From: Segetibacter sp.
Lineage (GTDB): Bacteria; Bacteroidota; Bacteroidia; Chitinophagales; Chitinophagaceae
Assembly: GCF_025963695.1 (NCBI RefSeq)
Contig: NZ_JAOQAH010000016.1
Coordinates: 1-64,000, forward strand
Direction of reading: 5' to 3'
DNA: 64,000 bases
A program made the translations under genes and the position numbers. A model generated the notes under the pieces. That model had not been told where the DNA came from, ran no database searches, and saw only the letters and a program-made list of their open reading frames with translations. Below, piece after piece: positions 52,116-60,976 of this stretch; the first letter of the stretch is position 1, and every line of letters starts with the position of its first letter.

Positions 52116-53369
52116 ATGCAATTGAAACGAGTTGTTGTAACTGGTATCGGAGCTTTAACACCGTTGGGAAACAATCTTGAGGATTACTGGAATGGTTTAA
52201 TTAACGGGGTGTCTGGTGCTAATATGATAACACTGTTTGATGCATCGAAATTTAAAACCCGTTTTGCCTGCGAACTTAAGAACTTTGAGGCTACAGATTA
52301 TCTCGATCGAAAAGAAGCCCGTAAGATTGACCGTTTTGCTCAAATCGCTATTATAGCCAGCGACCAGGCTGTACTTGATGCAAAGATTGATAAAGCTGCC
52401 GTTAACCCTGATCGTGTTGGGGTGATTTTTGGAAGCGGCATAGGTGGATTAATCACCTTTCAAAACGAAGTTATTGATTTTGCTAAAGGAGACGGTACCC
52501 CTCGTTTCAATCCCTACTTCATCCCTAAAATGATATTGGATATAGCTGCAGGGCAAATTTCTATGCGTCATGGTTTTCGTGGACCAAACTTCGCTGTTGT
52601 CAGTGCCTGCGCTTCTTCTACCAATGCGATTATTGATGCCTTTAATTATATCAGGATAGGGAAGGCAGATATAATAGTAACCGGTGGAAGTGAAGCTGTA
52701 GTTAGCCAGGCTGGCGTTGGTGGATTTAATGCAATGAAGGCACTTAGCGAAAGAAATGATGGATTTGAAACCGCAAGCCGTCCGTACGACAAAGACCGTG
52801 ACGGATTTGTAATGGGCGAAGGTGCAGGTGTACTTATACTTGAAGACCTTGATCATGCAATTGCCCGTGGTGCTCCTATATATTGTGAGATTGCAGGCGG
52901 CGGTGCTACTGCAGACGCTCACCATATTACTGCCCCCCATCCTGAAGGTTTAGGGGCCAAAAATGTGATGCTCTCAGCGCTTGATGATGCAGGAATGAAA
53001 CCAGAAGACATTGATTACATTAATACTCACGGCACTTCAACCCCCCTTGGAGATGGCGCTGAGTTAAAAGCAATTACACACGTTTTTGGAGAGCATGCCT
53101 ATAAACTTAATATTAGTTCTACCAAAAGTATGACAGGCCATTGCCTTGGTGCTGCCGGTGTTATTGAAGCCATTGCATGCATTCAAAGCATTGTACACGG
53201 AATCATCCCACCTACTATTAATCATTTCACTGATGATCCCGAATTAGATCCCCAATTGAATTTTACTTTTAATAAAGCGCAGAAGCGTCCGGTAAATGCA
53301 GCGTTAAGTAACACGTTCGGATTTGGGGGCCATAATGCGGCGGTGATAGTTAAAAAATATGTAGCTTAA
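52116..53369 (+). CDS. fabF: Beta-ketoacyl-ACP synthase II
   Basis: The 417-residue thiolase-fold enzyme has the Cys-His-His triad: C165 in VVSACASSTN, a His in THGTSTPLGD (about 304) and a His in MTGHCLGAAG (about 341). It elongates acyl-ACP with malonyl-ACP. It sits between acpP and rnc and is probably co-transcribed with both; the rnc start is 4 nt after its stop. Confidence 0.96.
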   Translation: MQLKRVVVTGIGALTPLGNNLEDYWNGLINGVSGANMITLFDASKFKTRFACELKNFEATDYLDRKEARKIDRFAQIAIIASDQAVLDAKIDKAAVNPDRVGVIFGSGIGGLITFQNEVIDFAKGDGTPRFNPYFIPKMILDIAAGQISMRHGFRGPNFAVVSACASSTNAIIDAFNYIRIGKADIIVTGGSEAVVSQAGVGGFNAMKALSERNDGFETASRPYDKDRDGFVMGEGAGVLILEDLDHAIARGAPIYCEIAGGGATADAHHITAPHPEGLGAKNVMLSALDDAGMKPEDIDYINTHGTSTPLGDGAELKAITHVFGEHAYKLNISSTKSMTGHCLGAAGVIEAIACIQSIVHGIIPPTINHFTDDPELDPQLNFTFNKAQKRPVNAALSNTFGFGGHNAAVIVKKYVA

Positions 53370-53373
53370 CATT

Positions 53374-54084
53374 GTGGAATTCATTGAGCGATTTTTACGA
53401 CGCAAAAAAAATATTCAGACTTTACAAAAGCAGTTGCTGAATGTGCTGGGCATTAAAAGCAACAACATTTCTCTTTATACAACAGCCCTCAGTCATCGCT
53501 CCGTTAAAGAAAATGCAGACGAAAACAATGAAAGGCTCGAATACCTGGGCGATGCTATCCTAAGCGCTATTGTTGCTGATTATCTCTTTAAAAAATATCC
53601 TTATAAAGGCGAGGGGTTTCTTACTGAAATGCGTAGTAAGATGGTTAACCGGCAGCAATTGAACGATCTCGCTATTAAGATCGGTCTGAAAAAATTGGCG
53701 TTGTATAATAAGGTTGACGGCTCGCTGAAAGGAAGCCAGATCTTTGGTAACACCCTTGAAGCACTTATCGGTGCTTTCTATCTTGATAAAGGTTATTTGA
53801 AGACTCAAAAGTGGGTTACGAAACAAATGATCATTCCCCACCTATATGTCGACGATCTTGAGCTTATAGATATCAATCTTAAAAATAAGTTGATCGGGTG
53901 GGCAAGTAAAAATGGCAAGATCCTGGGTTTCGAAACAGTTGCCGAAAAGCTTGAAAACAATCGTCGCGTTTTTACGATAGCCGCAGTTTTAGATGGCGAG
54001 CAACTTGCAATTGGTAAAGCCTATAATAAAAAAGATGCAAGTCAGATAGCTGCACAACTAGCTATTGAGAAATTAGGTTTATAA
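53374..54084 (+). CDS. rnc: Ribonuclease III
   Basis: The 236-residue protein starts with GTG at 53374. The RNase III signature ERLEYLGDA (53-61) carries the metal-binding acidic residues, and EALIGAFYLDKG (about 129-140) adds the second pair. A double-stranded RNA-binding domain follows from about 165 to the end (KKDASQIAAQLAIEKLG). It processes rRNA precursors and other structured RNAs. Confidence 0.95.
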   Translation: MEFIERFLRRKKNIQTLQKQLLNVLGIKSNNISLYTTALSHRSVKENADENNERLEYLGDAILSAIVADYLFKKYPYKGEGFLTEMRSKMVNRQQLNDLAIKIGLKKLALYNKVDGSLKGSQIFGNTLEALIGAFYLDKGYLKTQKWVTKQMIIPHLYVDDLELIDINLKNKLIGWASKNGKILGFETVAEKLENNRRVFTIAAVLDGEQLAIGKAYNKKDASQIAAQLAIEKLGL

Positions 54085-54104
54085 GGTGCGTTAAAGAAAG
54101 TGTG

Positions 54105-54170
54105 GGTACCAGGCTTTATAACTTTAGGCTGGTTTAGTTGCGTCGCACACTTGTACTGTAAAGTCAATAT
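54105..54170 (-). repeat. Dispersed intergenic repeat, copy 13
   Basis: On the - strand: ACAGTACAAGTGTGCGACGC then AACTAAACCAGCC, and AAAGCCTGGTACC at the 3' end (to 54105). The core is the GCGACGC form. It lies between the convergent rnc and lipoprotein genes. Confidence 0.7.
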
Positions 54171-54200
54171 TTATCCTCCATGCACACTTCATTGTAACTA

Positions 54201-54740
54201 TCAATAATTTATTACCACATTTTTAAAAACTCCATTGGTAATCAATCCTTCCGTGTAAGTTGTTGCTCCATTGGCGGTTACAGAAGCGGAAAGTTGTCCT
54301 GAGAAAGTTCCGTCAATCGTGCCATTTGGATTTCTTACGACCTCAACTCTTAAAATATCTGCAGGCCTGTTACCCGCATATTGAGCCGAGTCAAATTTAG
54401 CAGTCGTAATCGGGTTCGAAGAATGACTTGTAGTATAAGTGCCAGAGGTTAAGCTATCGGTAACCAGGACAATTGCAATTGATCTTCTTGCAGACAGTTG
54501 GCCTACAATTGTGTACCTGCTACTTTCAATAGTTGCAGATCTCGGTAATTTTCTACCATATACCCCAATGCCGGTATTTGAAAAAGAATTGTAGCCACCA
54601 TTAATTTCAAATGGATAATTGTTTAGTTGATAGCTAATATAACCATCGGCGGTATTGTAAACTCCCAGGTTTCTATTACTAGTTTTCAGACACGATGTTA
54701 GTGCGAAGCTGATTAAGGTTATCAAGAAAATTGGTTTCAT
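54201..54740 (-). CDS. Hypothetical lipoprotein
   Basis: The 179-residue protein starts with an SPII signal (MKPIFLITLISFALTSC, Cys17 as the lipid site). The rest is rich in Ser, Thr, Asn and Gly and seems all-beta. I recognise no domain. It is monocistronic and converges on rnc. Lipoproteins of this size and composition are common in Bacteroidota; no function is proposed. Confidence 0.75.
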   Translation of the reverse strand: MKPIFLITLISFALTSCLKTSNRNLGVYNTADGYISYQLNNYPFEINGGYNSFSNTGIGVYGRKLPRSATIESSRYTIVGQLSARRSIAIVLVTDSLTSGTYTTSHSSNPITTAKFDSAQYAGNRPADILRVEVVRNPNGTIDGTFSGQLSASVTANGATTYTEGLITNGVFKNVVINY

Positions 54741-55137
54741 TTTTTAAAAGTAAGACATTTGCTTTGTTTACTTCTTAAGTGTGCTTGTATCTATAAAATT
54801 GGTTCTAGAAATAGCAACGCGTAGAATGAACCATATTAATCCATATCGTCTTTGGTACAAGATGTAAAAACAGAAACAGTAAGAGGATTAAGGGATTTAA
54901 AAAGCCAAGTACCTGAAGTAAAATCTATGAGTACAAATAAAATAAGCAACATCGAAAAGAAGCTTTTTAAGATGAATATAAAAAGCTCGTTACCGCTTTT
55001 AAGATTGAATGAAATGAAAATACATCGTTATAAAAATTGGAATAGCACCAGGGGTTGCGATCGAAAGCTATTGAATTGAAAGCATTGAAATTTGGTTAAT
55101 TAATCATTACTAACAATAATACAGCGAAAATTATTTG
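54741..55137. other. Intergenic stretch with a doubtful 75-codon frame
   Basis: The 397 bp between the lipoprotein gene and the symporter contain a + strand frame at 54852-55079 that begins with TTG and encodes a Lys-rich peptide. It has no ribosome-binding site that I can see and no recognisable family. It may be a gene remnant or chance. No repeat copy, terminator or promoter box was recognised in this gap. Confidence 0.3.
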
Positions 55138-56394
55138 ATGAAATATTTGAAGGTTCTTTATGTACAGGTTATTATAGGCATTGTTGCCGGTGTTTTGGTT
55201 GGTTGGTTGTTTCCTGCTTTTGCGCCGGTTGCAAAACTAATTAGTGAAATGTTCATTAATATGATCAGGATGGTAATAGCTCCTGTTATTTTCTTTACAA
55301 TTGTACTTGGTATTGCAGGAGCGGGCGACTTAAAGAAAATAGGAAGGGTAGGAGGTAAGGGGCTTTTGTATTTTGAAATTGTTACAACACTTGCAATCAT
55401 TATCGGGCTTGTGGTTGCTAATGTTATAAAACCAGGTGTTGGTGTTGCCCAAAGTGCAGTTGCAGGAGCGCCTGCATTTAAAGGCGACACAAAAGGGTTT
55501 GATTGGGCAGAGTTTATATTACACATTGTTCCTTCTAATATTGTTGATGCATTTGCAAAAGGTGATATCATTCAAATATTATTCTTCGGCATTTTATTTA
55601 GTGTTGGACTAAAGCATTTAGGTAGCTATGGTGAAAGTGTTATAACGACTTTCGAAAAGCTAAACAAAGTATTGTTTAATGTACTTAAGATAGTGATGAA
55701 AGTAAGTCCTTTTGGTGCCTTTGGGGGAATGGCATATACGATAGGAAAATTTGGTTTTACAAGCCTGGCCTTGCTGGGCAAGTTGATGTTGACATTTTAC
55801 ATAACCAGTCTCCTTTTTATTTTTGTTATTCTTAATTTAATAGCCCGTTATTACGGCTTTAGCCTTTGGAAGCTTTTAGGATATATTAAAGCAGAGTTGC
55901 TTATTGTGTTAGGGTCAAGCAGCAGTGAGTCTGTGTTGCCAAACATTATTGCCAAATTAGAGAAAGCCGGATGTGCAAGAAGTGTAGTTGGCTTAATTGT
56001 TCCAGCGGGCTACAGCTTCAATCTTGATGGAACCAGTATTTATTTAAGCCTAAGCGTAATATTTCTTGCCCAGGTATATAATGTACCATTATCTCTTGCA
56101 CAGGAATTGTCTATTATCGGCATTTTGCTCATTACAAGTAAAGGGGCCGCTGGCATTACGGGTAGTGGGTTTTTGGTGCTGGCATCAACATTAACGGCCT
56201 TAAAAGTGGTCCCGGTTGAAGGGCTTGCTTTATTGATAGGCGTTGATAGGTTTATGAGTGAAGCGCGGGCCCTAACCAACATGATAGGAAACACGGTAGC
56301 AACCGTAGTAATTGCCCGAAGTGAAAAGGCAGTGGATATGGTGCAATACAGAGCGGTTGTAGAAAATCGTGCTCGTATACCGAAAGTTTCGTGA
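55138..56394 (+). CDS. Dicarboxylate/amino acid:cation symporter (DAACS family)
   Basis: From the ATG at 55138 the protein has 419 residues, the usual GltP/DctA length. It has eight or so helices, the Ser-rich re-entrant loop LGSSSSESVLPNI (about 259-271) and the late VPAGYSFNLDGTSIY and VDRFMSEARALTNMIGN motifs that bind substrate and cation. It takes up glutamate, aspartate or C4-dicarboxylates with Na+ or H+ across the inner membrane; which one is used cannot be told. Confidence 0.93.
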   Translation: MKYLKVLYVQVIIGIVAGVLVGWLFPAFAPVAKLISEMFINMIRMVIAPVIFFTIVLGIAGAGDLKKIGRVGGKGLLYFEIVTTLAIIIGLVVANVIKPGVGVAQSAVAGAPAFKGDTKGFDWAEFILHIVPSNIVDAFAKGDIIQILFFGILFSVGLKHLGSYGESVITTFEKLNKVLFNVLKIVMKVSPFGAFGGMAYTIGKFGFTSLALLGKLMLTFYITSLLFIFVILNLIARYYGFSLWKLLGYIKAELLIVLGSSSSESVLPNIIAKLEKAGCARSVVGLIVPAGYSFNLDGTSIYLSLSVIFLAQVYNVPLSLAQELSIIGILLITSKGAAGITGSGFLVLASTLTALKVVPVEGLALLIGVDRFMSEARALTNMIGNTVATVVIARSEKAVDMVQYRAVVENRARIPKVS

Positions 56395-56454
56395 AACAAG
56401 TTATTGGTCAAAAGCTTCTATCTATTCTGAGAACTAATAATTCATGTCAAAAAA

Positions 56455-56600
56455 CTTAAGCCGCCGTGCTACGTTCTTGCAATGCGACTTCGCCGACTTG
56501 TTTACTAAACTGCTTCGCCTGTTTGCCTGCGCTTTCGCCTGGCACCCAGCGCGCTGACGTGGCTTATGCAAGAACGGTTGTCGCGCTCTTTGTAATTTTT
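56455..56600. repeat. GC-rich inverted-repeat region
   Basis: A GC-rich island in an AT-rich gap after the symporter. It has a perfect 10-bp inverted repeat, CGTTCTTGCA (56472-56481) and TGCAAGAACG (56567-56576), and shorter repeats of CTTCGCC and CGCGC inside. There is no ORF. It could be a structured RNA, a repeat element or a scar of one. Confidence 0.4.
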
Positions 56601-56676
56601 AAATTACCGTCTTTTGAGGTATAGATATTGATGAACCTTCTTTCATCTTTGAACTAATTCTTTAAAACAATAAAGC

Positions 56677-57741
56677 ATGGCCAAACTATTTGAACCGTTA
56701 AGAATAAAAGGTGTGGAGTTTAAGAACCGGATAGTGGTATCCCCAATGTGCGAGTATTCAAGCGTTGATGGGTTTTCGAATGACTGGCATTTGGTACATC
56801 TGGGAAGCAGGGCAGTAGGTGGTGCAGGGCTGGTGTTAACTGAGGCAACTGCAGTATCACCCGAAGGAAGAATTACACCAGATGACCTGGGCATATGGAA
56901 AGATGAACATATTGAAGGGCTGAAAAGAATAACAACTTTCATAGAAGCACATGGAAGCTTTGCAGGAATACAATTAGCCCATGCCGGTAGAAAGGCAAGT
57001 CATAACAGTCCATGGAAGGGCGACCGAATGTTACCATTTGAGGAAGGTGGTTGGGAAACGGTAGCGCCGTCAGCAATTGCATTTAGAAATACCGAACGAA
57101 ATCCTACGGCATTAGATAAAGGCGGAATTGAAAAAGTAGTAGATGACTTTAGAACTGCTGCCAATAGGGCGTTGGAGGCGGGCTTTAAAGTTGTAGAAAT
57201 ACATGCCGCCCATGGTTATCTTTTACACGAATTTTTCTCGCCTCTAAGTAACCAGCGAACAGATGAGTACGGAGGCTCTTTGGAAAACCGGACTCGAATA
57301 TTACTTGAAATTGTAGATGCAATTAATGAGGTATGGCCAAAGCATCTTCCACTTTTTGTAAGAATATCTGCCTCCGATTGGACTGAAGGTGGATGGACAA
57401 TAGAAGAATCCGTTGAGCTAACGAAAATCTTACAAACGAAAGGTGTAGACCTCATTGATTGCTCATCGGGCGGAAATATACCTCATGCAAAAATTACTGC
57501 CGGACCAGGATACCAGGTACAGTTTGCTGAAGCTATTAAAAAAGAAACGGGGATTCTAACAGGCGCAGTTGGGATTATAACAACGCCTGAGCAGGCTGAG
57601 GACATTGTAGCATCGGGCAAAGCTGACGTAGTTATTATGGCAAGGCAATTACTGCGCGATCCTTATTTCGCTTTACATGCGGCAAAAGCACTCGGGGTTG
57701 ATGTAAGTTGGCCGGTACAGTATGAGCGGGCGAAAGCGTAG
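56677..57741 (+). CDS. NADH:flavin oxidoreductase (Old Yellow Enzyme, YqjM/NamA-like)
   Basis: The 354-residue TIM-barrel flavoprotein has the YqjM-type N-terminus RIVVSPMCEYSSVDG with the active-site Cys, the catalytic-face HAAHGYLLHEFFSP pair of histidines (about 173 on), and NQRTDEYGGSLENR, which is typical of the class. It binds FMN and reduces activated C=C bonds with NAD(P)H. Stress detoxification is the usual suggestion. It is followed by a hairpin and cvfB. Confidence 0.92.
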   Translation: MAKLFEPLRIKGVEFKNRIVVSPMCEYSSVDGFSNDWHLVHLGSRAVGGAGLVLTEATAVSPEGRITPDDLGIWKDEHIEGLKRITTFIEAHGSFAGIQLAHAGRKASHNSPWKGDRMLPFEEGGWETVAPSAIAFRNTERNPTALDKGGIEKVVDDFRTAANRALEAGFKVVEIHAAHGYLLHEFFSPLSNQRTDEYGGSLENRTRILLEIVDAINEVWPKHLPLFVRISASDWTEGGWTIEESVELTKILQTKGVDLIDCSSGGNIPHAKITAGPGYQVQFAEAIKKETGILTGAVGIITTPEQAEDIVASGKADVVIMARQLLRDPYFALHAAKALGVDVSWPVQYERAKA

Positions 57742-57751
57742 CTTTTTTTAG

Positions 57752-57775
57752 GTGCCACACTTACAGGTGTGGCAC
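57752..57775. other. Hairpin between the oxidoreductase and cvfB
   Basis: GTGCCACAC (57752-57760) and GTGTGGCAC (57767-57775) form a perfect 9-bp stem with a 6-nt loop. There is no T run on either side, so it is not a standard terminator; it might shape mRNA ends or act as a protein site. Confidence 0.45.
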
Positions 57776-57840
57776 TCCTAATGCTTCTTGCTAACGCGGG
57801 GAGATTAGAAATGATTATAACTTTGATAAACGAAAATGAT

Positions 57841-58674
57841 ATGATAAAAGTTGGGGAATATAACGTGCTGAAAGTTTTGCGTGAAGTAGAATTTGGTTTT
57901 TACCTCGATGATGGAGCCGAGGGAATTTTGCTTCCAAAACGTTTTGTGCCTGCAGGTCTCGCAGTTGGAGACGATTTGAATGTTTTTATATACCATGACT
58001 CCGAAGGAAGGCTGATTGCTACAACACAACATCCAAAAGGTGTGGTGGGAGATATTGTGAAGATGAAAGCCATTACAGTTACTAACCAGGGAGCTTTTTT
58101 AGATTGGGGATTGATGAAAGACATCTTTGTTCCCAAGAGCAAGCAAGTAAGCGGAATGCGGCAGGGTGCAGAATATCTTGTAAAAATTTACATAGACGAA
58201 CAAACAGGAAGAGTGGCGGCGACGGAAAAGATTGAACCTTTCTTAAGTAATGAACAACTTACAGTTGCAGAAAACGATTCCGTTGATCTGATTGTTTATC
58301 GGCGTACCGATATTGGGTATCTGGTTATAATTAATAATGTACACACGGGTGTATTACACTTCAACGAGATCTATCAGAACATTGGGGTCGGCGACAAAAT
58401 GAAGGGCTTTATAAAAACTATTCGACCAGAAAATAAAATAGATGTAGTTGTTGGTAAACAAGGATATGAAAGGGTAGAGGATGAAGCGAGTAAAATTTTT
58501 CGTTTGCTGAATGAGAATAACGGGTACTTGCCATATCATGATAAATCTAACCCTGAAGAGATTTACGACTTTTTTGGAATGAGTAAAAAATCTTTTAAAA
58601 TGGCAGTAGGCAGTTTGTTTAAACAACAGAAAATAACACTGGCAAAAACAGGCATTAAGCTGTTGGAGAGTTAA
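57841..58674 (+). CDS. cvfB: S1 RNA-binding domain protein (CvfB-like)
   Basis: The family-like start is MIKVGEYNVLKVLREVEFG at 57841 (277 residues); an ATG at 57811 and a longer frame to 57769 are possible but not supported by the family. Three S1-type OB folds are recognisable (GEYNVLKV, TNQGAFLDWGLMKDIFVP, RRTDIGYLVIINNVHTGVLH) and a winged-helix end (GMSKKSFKMAVGSLFKQQK). CvfB binds RNA and affects virulence-factor expression in Staphylococcus; here a general RNA-binding role is all that can be claimed. Its 3' end overlaps the 3' end of the histidine kinase gene by 20 bp. Confidence 0.88.
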   Translation: MIKVGEYNVLKVLREVEFGFYLDDGAEGILLPKRFVPAGLAVGDDLNVFIYHDSEGRLIATTQHPKGVVGDIVKMKAITVTNQGAFLDWGLMKDIFVPKSKQVSGMRQGAEYLVKIYIDEQTGRVAATEKIEPFLSNEQLTVAENDSVDLIVYRRTDIGYLVIINNVHTGVLHFNEIYQNIGVGDKMKGFIKTIRPENKIDVVVGKQGYERVEDEASKIFRLLNENNGYLPYHDKSNPEEIYDFFGMSKKSFKMAVGSLFKQQKITLAKTGIKLLES

Positions 58675-60658
58675 CAGGTGCGTGTTTTTCAGGGAGGTAG
58701 ATAGTAAAAATTGAGCCGCTACCTAACTTACTTTCTACATAAATGCGCCCATAATGTGTGTCCGTTATTTTCTTGCACAGTGCAAGGCCGATACCAGTAC
58801 CTTCATAAGATCTGCTGTGTAAGCGCTGAAAGACCTGGAAAATTTTCTCATAATACACCTCTTCGAAACCGATCCCATTATCTGCTATCGATATTTCAAA
58901 ACCTTCGAGTTTCGGTATGCAGCTAATGTTGATTTCCGGTTTCTTTTCTGGCTTTGTGTATTTTATACTATTGCTTATTAAGTTTTGAAATAATTGAGTC
59001 ATTTGTACCGGGATGGCTTCTATTACCGGTAACACATCCAACTTAATCAATGCTTTTTTGGTTTCGATCGTTATTTCAAGATCTTCCAATACCCCCCCGA
59101 GAATATTATTAAGATCAGTTTTAACGAAGAGATCATTATCTGATGCTACGTTAGAATAAGCCAACACTGCTTCTATAAGACTTTTCATTCTGCCCGCCGA
59201 TGTATGAATTTTTCCGATATAACTTTTAGCCTGGTCAGTTAAGCCGTTTTCATCTTTTTTTATTAAAGCATCACTAAAGGTTAAAATCTTTCTTAAAGGT
59301 TCTTTAAGGTCGTGAGAAGTTAGCCAGGCGTACTGCTCTAACTCCTTGTTCGACTTTTCAAGCTGATGCCGCTTGTTTTCGAGTTCAACTTCGTTTTTCT
59401 TTTGTTTACTTATATCGCGCAAAAAAGCAATGAAAAGATCTTTTCCGTTCTGGATTGAGTGCGAGACAGTCAAAGAAATATAAAATTGATTGCCGTTTTT
59501 ATGTACTGCCGGAACCTCAATTGTTTGATTCAGAATTTTAGCCTCTTTAGTAAGTATGAATCTTTTCATCCCGTTGGTATGTGCTGTTCGTAAAGCAGGC
59601 GGAATAATAATATCAGTGAGCTTTTTGCCGGTTGCTTCCTCTTTTGTCCATCCAAAAATTTCTTCTGATTTCGGATTCCACAGAATGATCCGGTTTTCTT
59701 TGTCAATTACAATTACTCCATCAGGAGCATGTTCTATAATGTCGCGCAGGTTTCTTTCCTGGTCCGCTAGTCTATCCAGGTAAAATTGTATCTGCTTTTC
59801 CTGCTTTAATTTGGGAGTTATATTGTGAAGTAAAGCAGTAGTGTATTCTAATTCATCACCTTTATACTTATAATTTATTGAACCTTCAACTGAAATTTCC
59901 TCGCCGTCAGATTTTAAGAAGTTTATTCTTACAGCGACTGATGTTTGTCTTTCTTCAAATGTTTTTTTCCTGATAGCTTTAAAGCTTTCTACATCATCTG
60001 GTTTAATGTATTTAAAAACAGGCTGCCCTTTTAGTTCTTCCGGCTTGTATCCTAAAGTAGCTGACCAGGCATTGTTTACATAAAGAATGCAACCATTAGC
60101 ATCAGCAATATGAATAAGGTCGCTCGCATTTTCGAAAAGGCTGCGGTACTTCTCATCGCTTTCGAGCCTTTTTTTGTAATCTTCTTTTCTTATTAAGTCA
60201 AGTATGCCTAATGCCATTTCCTGCACCTGTTTGTAAAAAAGGTCAATTTCGGCAAAGACCTGGGTAGCTACGGAAACATCAGTAGTATAATATGGTAGAA
60301 AAGATTGAAAAGAAATTTTTTGGGCAGAATAAATTAATGTGATGTCTTTTAGTGATATGGCCTCCCTTGGAATATTTGGTAAGAGGTTTTGTTTCCATTG
60401 TTTAAGGTTTTCTCTAACATCTTCAATTGCCTTTTCGTTTTCAATTCCTGTCAGTAATTTAACGATGCCTGCTCTTGCATGTGCTAATAATTGTTGTTCT
60501 GACAGGTGCGAGAAGAATTGTAGCAACGGTACATTGTAAGAATGAAGACTCATTAAATAAGAGGCCACAAAATCTTCCAGCTTATTCTTAAAAACAAAAC
60601 CTGCATAATGCTTTAAATACAAGCTTTGATATTCATCTGTTTTTTCGTCTAACGGCAT
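58655..60658 (-). CDS. PAS-domain sensor histidine kinase
   Basis: The 667-residue protein has an unassigned helical N-terminal region (1 to about 160), two PAS domains (about 168-290 and 305-430), a HisKA domain with H449 in SHDLKEPLRK, and a HATPase domain with the N box QNLISNSIKYT, G1 box DNGIGFE and G2 box GTGIGLALCKK. No transmembrane helix is seen, so it is cytoplasmic and probably senses a soluble signal or redox/light via PAS. No response regulator adjoins it; the REC-HPt protein encoded 3 kb away is a possible partner. Confidence 0.93.
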   Translation of the reverse strand: MPLDEKTDEYQSLYLKHYAGFVFKNKLEDFVASYLMSLHSYNVPLLQFFSHLSEQQLLAHARAGIVKLLTGIENEKAIEDVRENLKQWKQNLLPNIPREAISLKDITLIYSAQKISFQSFLPYYTTDVSVATQVFAEIDLFYKQVQEMALGILDLIRKEDYKKRLESDEKYRSLFENASDLIHIADANGCILYVNNAWSATLGYKPEELKGQPVFKYIKPDDVESFKAIRKKTFEERQTSVAVRINFLKSDGEEISVEGSINYKYKGDELEYTTALLHNITPKLKQEKQIQFYLDRLADQERNLRDIIEHAPDGVIVIDKENRIILWNPKSEEIFGWTKEEATGKKLTDIIIPPALRTAHTNGMKRFILTKEAKILNQTIEVPAVHKNGNQFYISLTVSHSIQNGKDLFIAFLRDISKQKKNEVELENKRHQLEKSNKELEQYAWLTSHDLKEPLRKILTFSDALIKKDENGLTDQAKSYIGKIHTSAGRMKSLIEAVLAYSNVASDNDLFVKTDLNNILGGVLEDLEITIETKKALIKLDVLPVIEAIPVQMTQLFQNLISNSIKYTKPEKKPEINISCIPKLEGFEISIADNGIGFEEVYYEKIFQVFQRLHSRSYEGTGIGLALCKKITDTHYGRIYVESKLGSGSIFTIYLPEKHAPVNSPTA

Positions 60659-60832
60659 TTCTCGTTTTAATTACTAGTAAGATAGTAGAGGGTTAAAGAA
60701 GTATAGCATAATTAAATGAAAAAGTTCGAAGCTAGTTATTTGCATTGCAAAAGTTTTACGAAATCAAAAAAGATAATAAATGGCAGGACGGTTTTCTTTG
60801 CAGAAGTTGAAAATGCGGTCCAAGGCTTAGTG

Positions 60833-60905
60833 GCAGAATAATGAACAAAAGGTACAAGGGTGCGACGCAACAAAAGATAAATAGATGTATAACGCAGGCT
60901 ACAGG
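60833..60905 (+). repeat. Dispersed intergenic repeat, copy 14
   Basis: GCAGAATAATG box at 60833, AAAAGGTACAAGG, core GTGCGACGCAACAAAAG (60860-60876), then ATAAATAGATGTATAACGC and AGGCTACAGG. It lies in the 318-bp gap between two - strand genes, antisense to them, just past a terminator. Confidence 0.72.
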
Positions 60906-60912
60906 AAATTTT

Positions 60913-60943
60913 AAAAAAAACGGACAACGTTTATTGTTGTCCG
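60913..60943 (-). terminator. Terminator of the SRPBCC gene
   Basis: On the - strand a perfect 8-bp stem (CGGACAAC / GTTGTCCG) with a 7-nt loop is followed by eight T. It is 34 nt after the stop codon of the SRPBCC gene. Confidence 0.85.
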
Positions 60944-60976
60944 ATTTTATTTCATCTTGTCTTTTGGTTCTTATTT

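Noticed and set aside
54852..55079. A 75-codon + strand frame starting with TTG
   Set aside because: Lys-rich, with no visible ribosome-binding site or homologue that I recognise; kept only as an intergenic note.
1521..60905. The dispersed repeats as a CRISPR array, riboswitch or transcription terminator
   Set aside because: Copies are single and kilobases apart, occur on both strands regardless of gene direction, and lack spacers, U tracts or a conserved distance to start codons.
60736..60927. A 63-codon - strand frame between the histidine kinase and the SRPBCC gene
   Set aside because: It overlaps repeat copy 14 and the terminator of the SRPBCC gene, so it cannot be a conserved gene.
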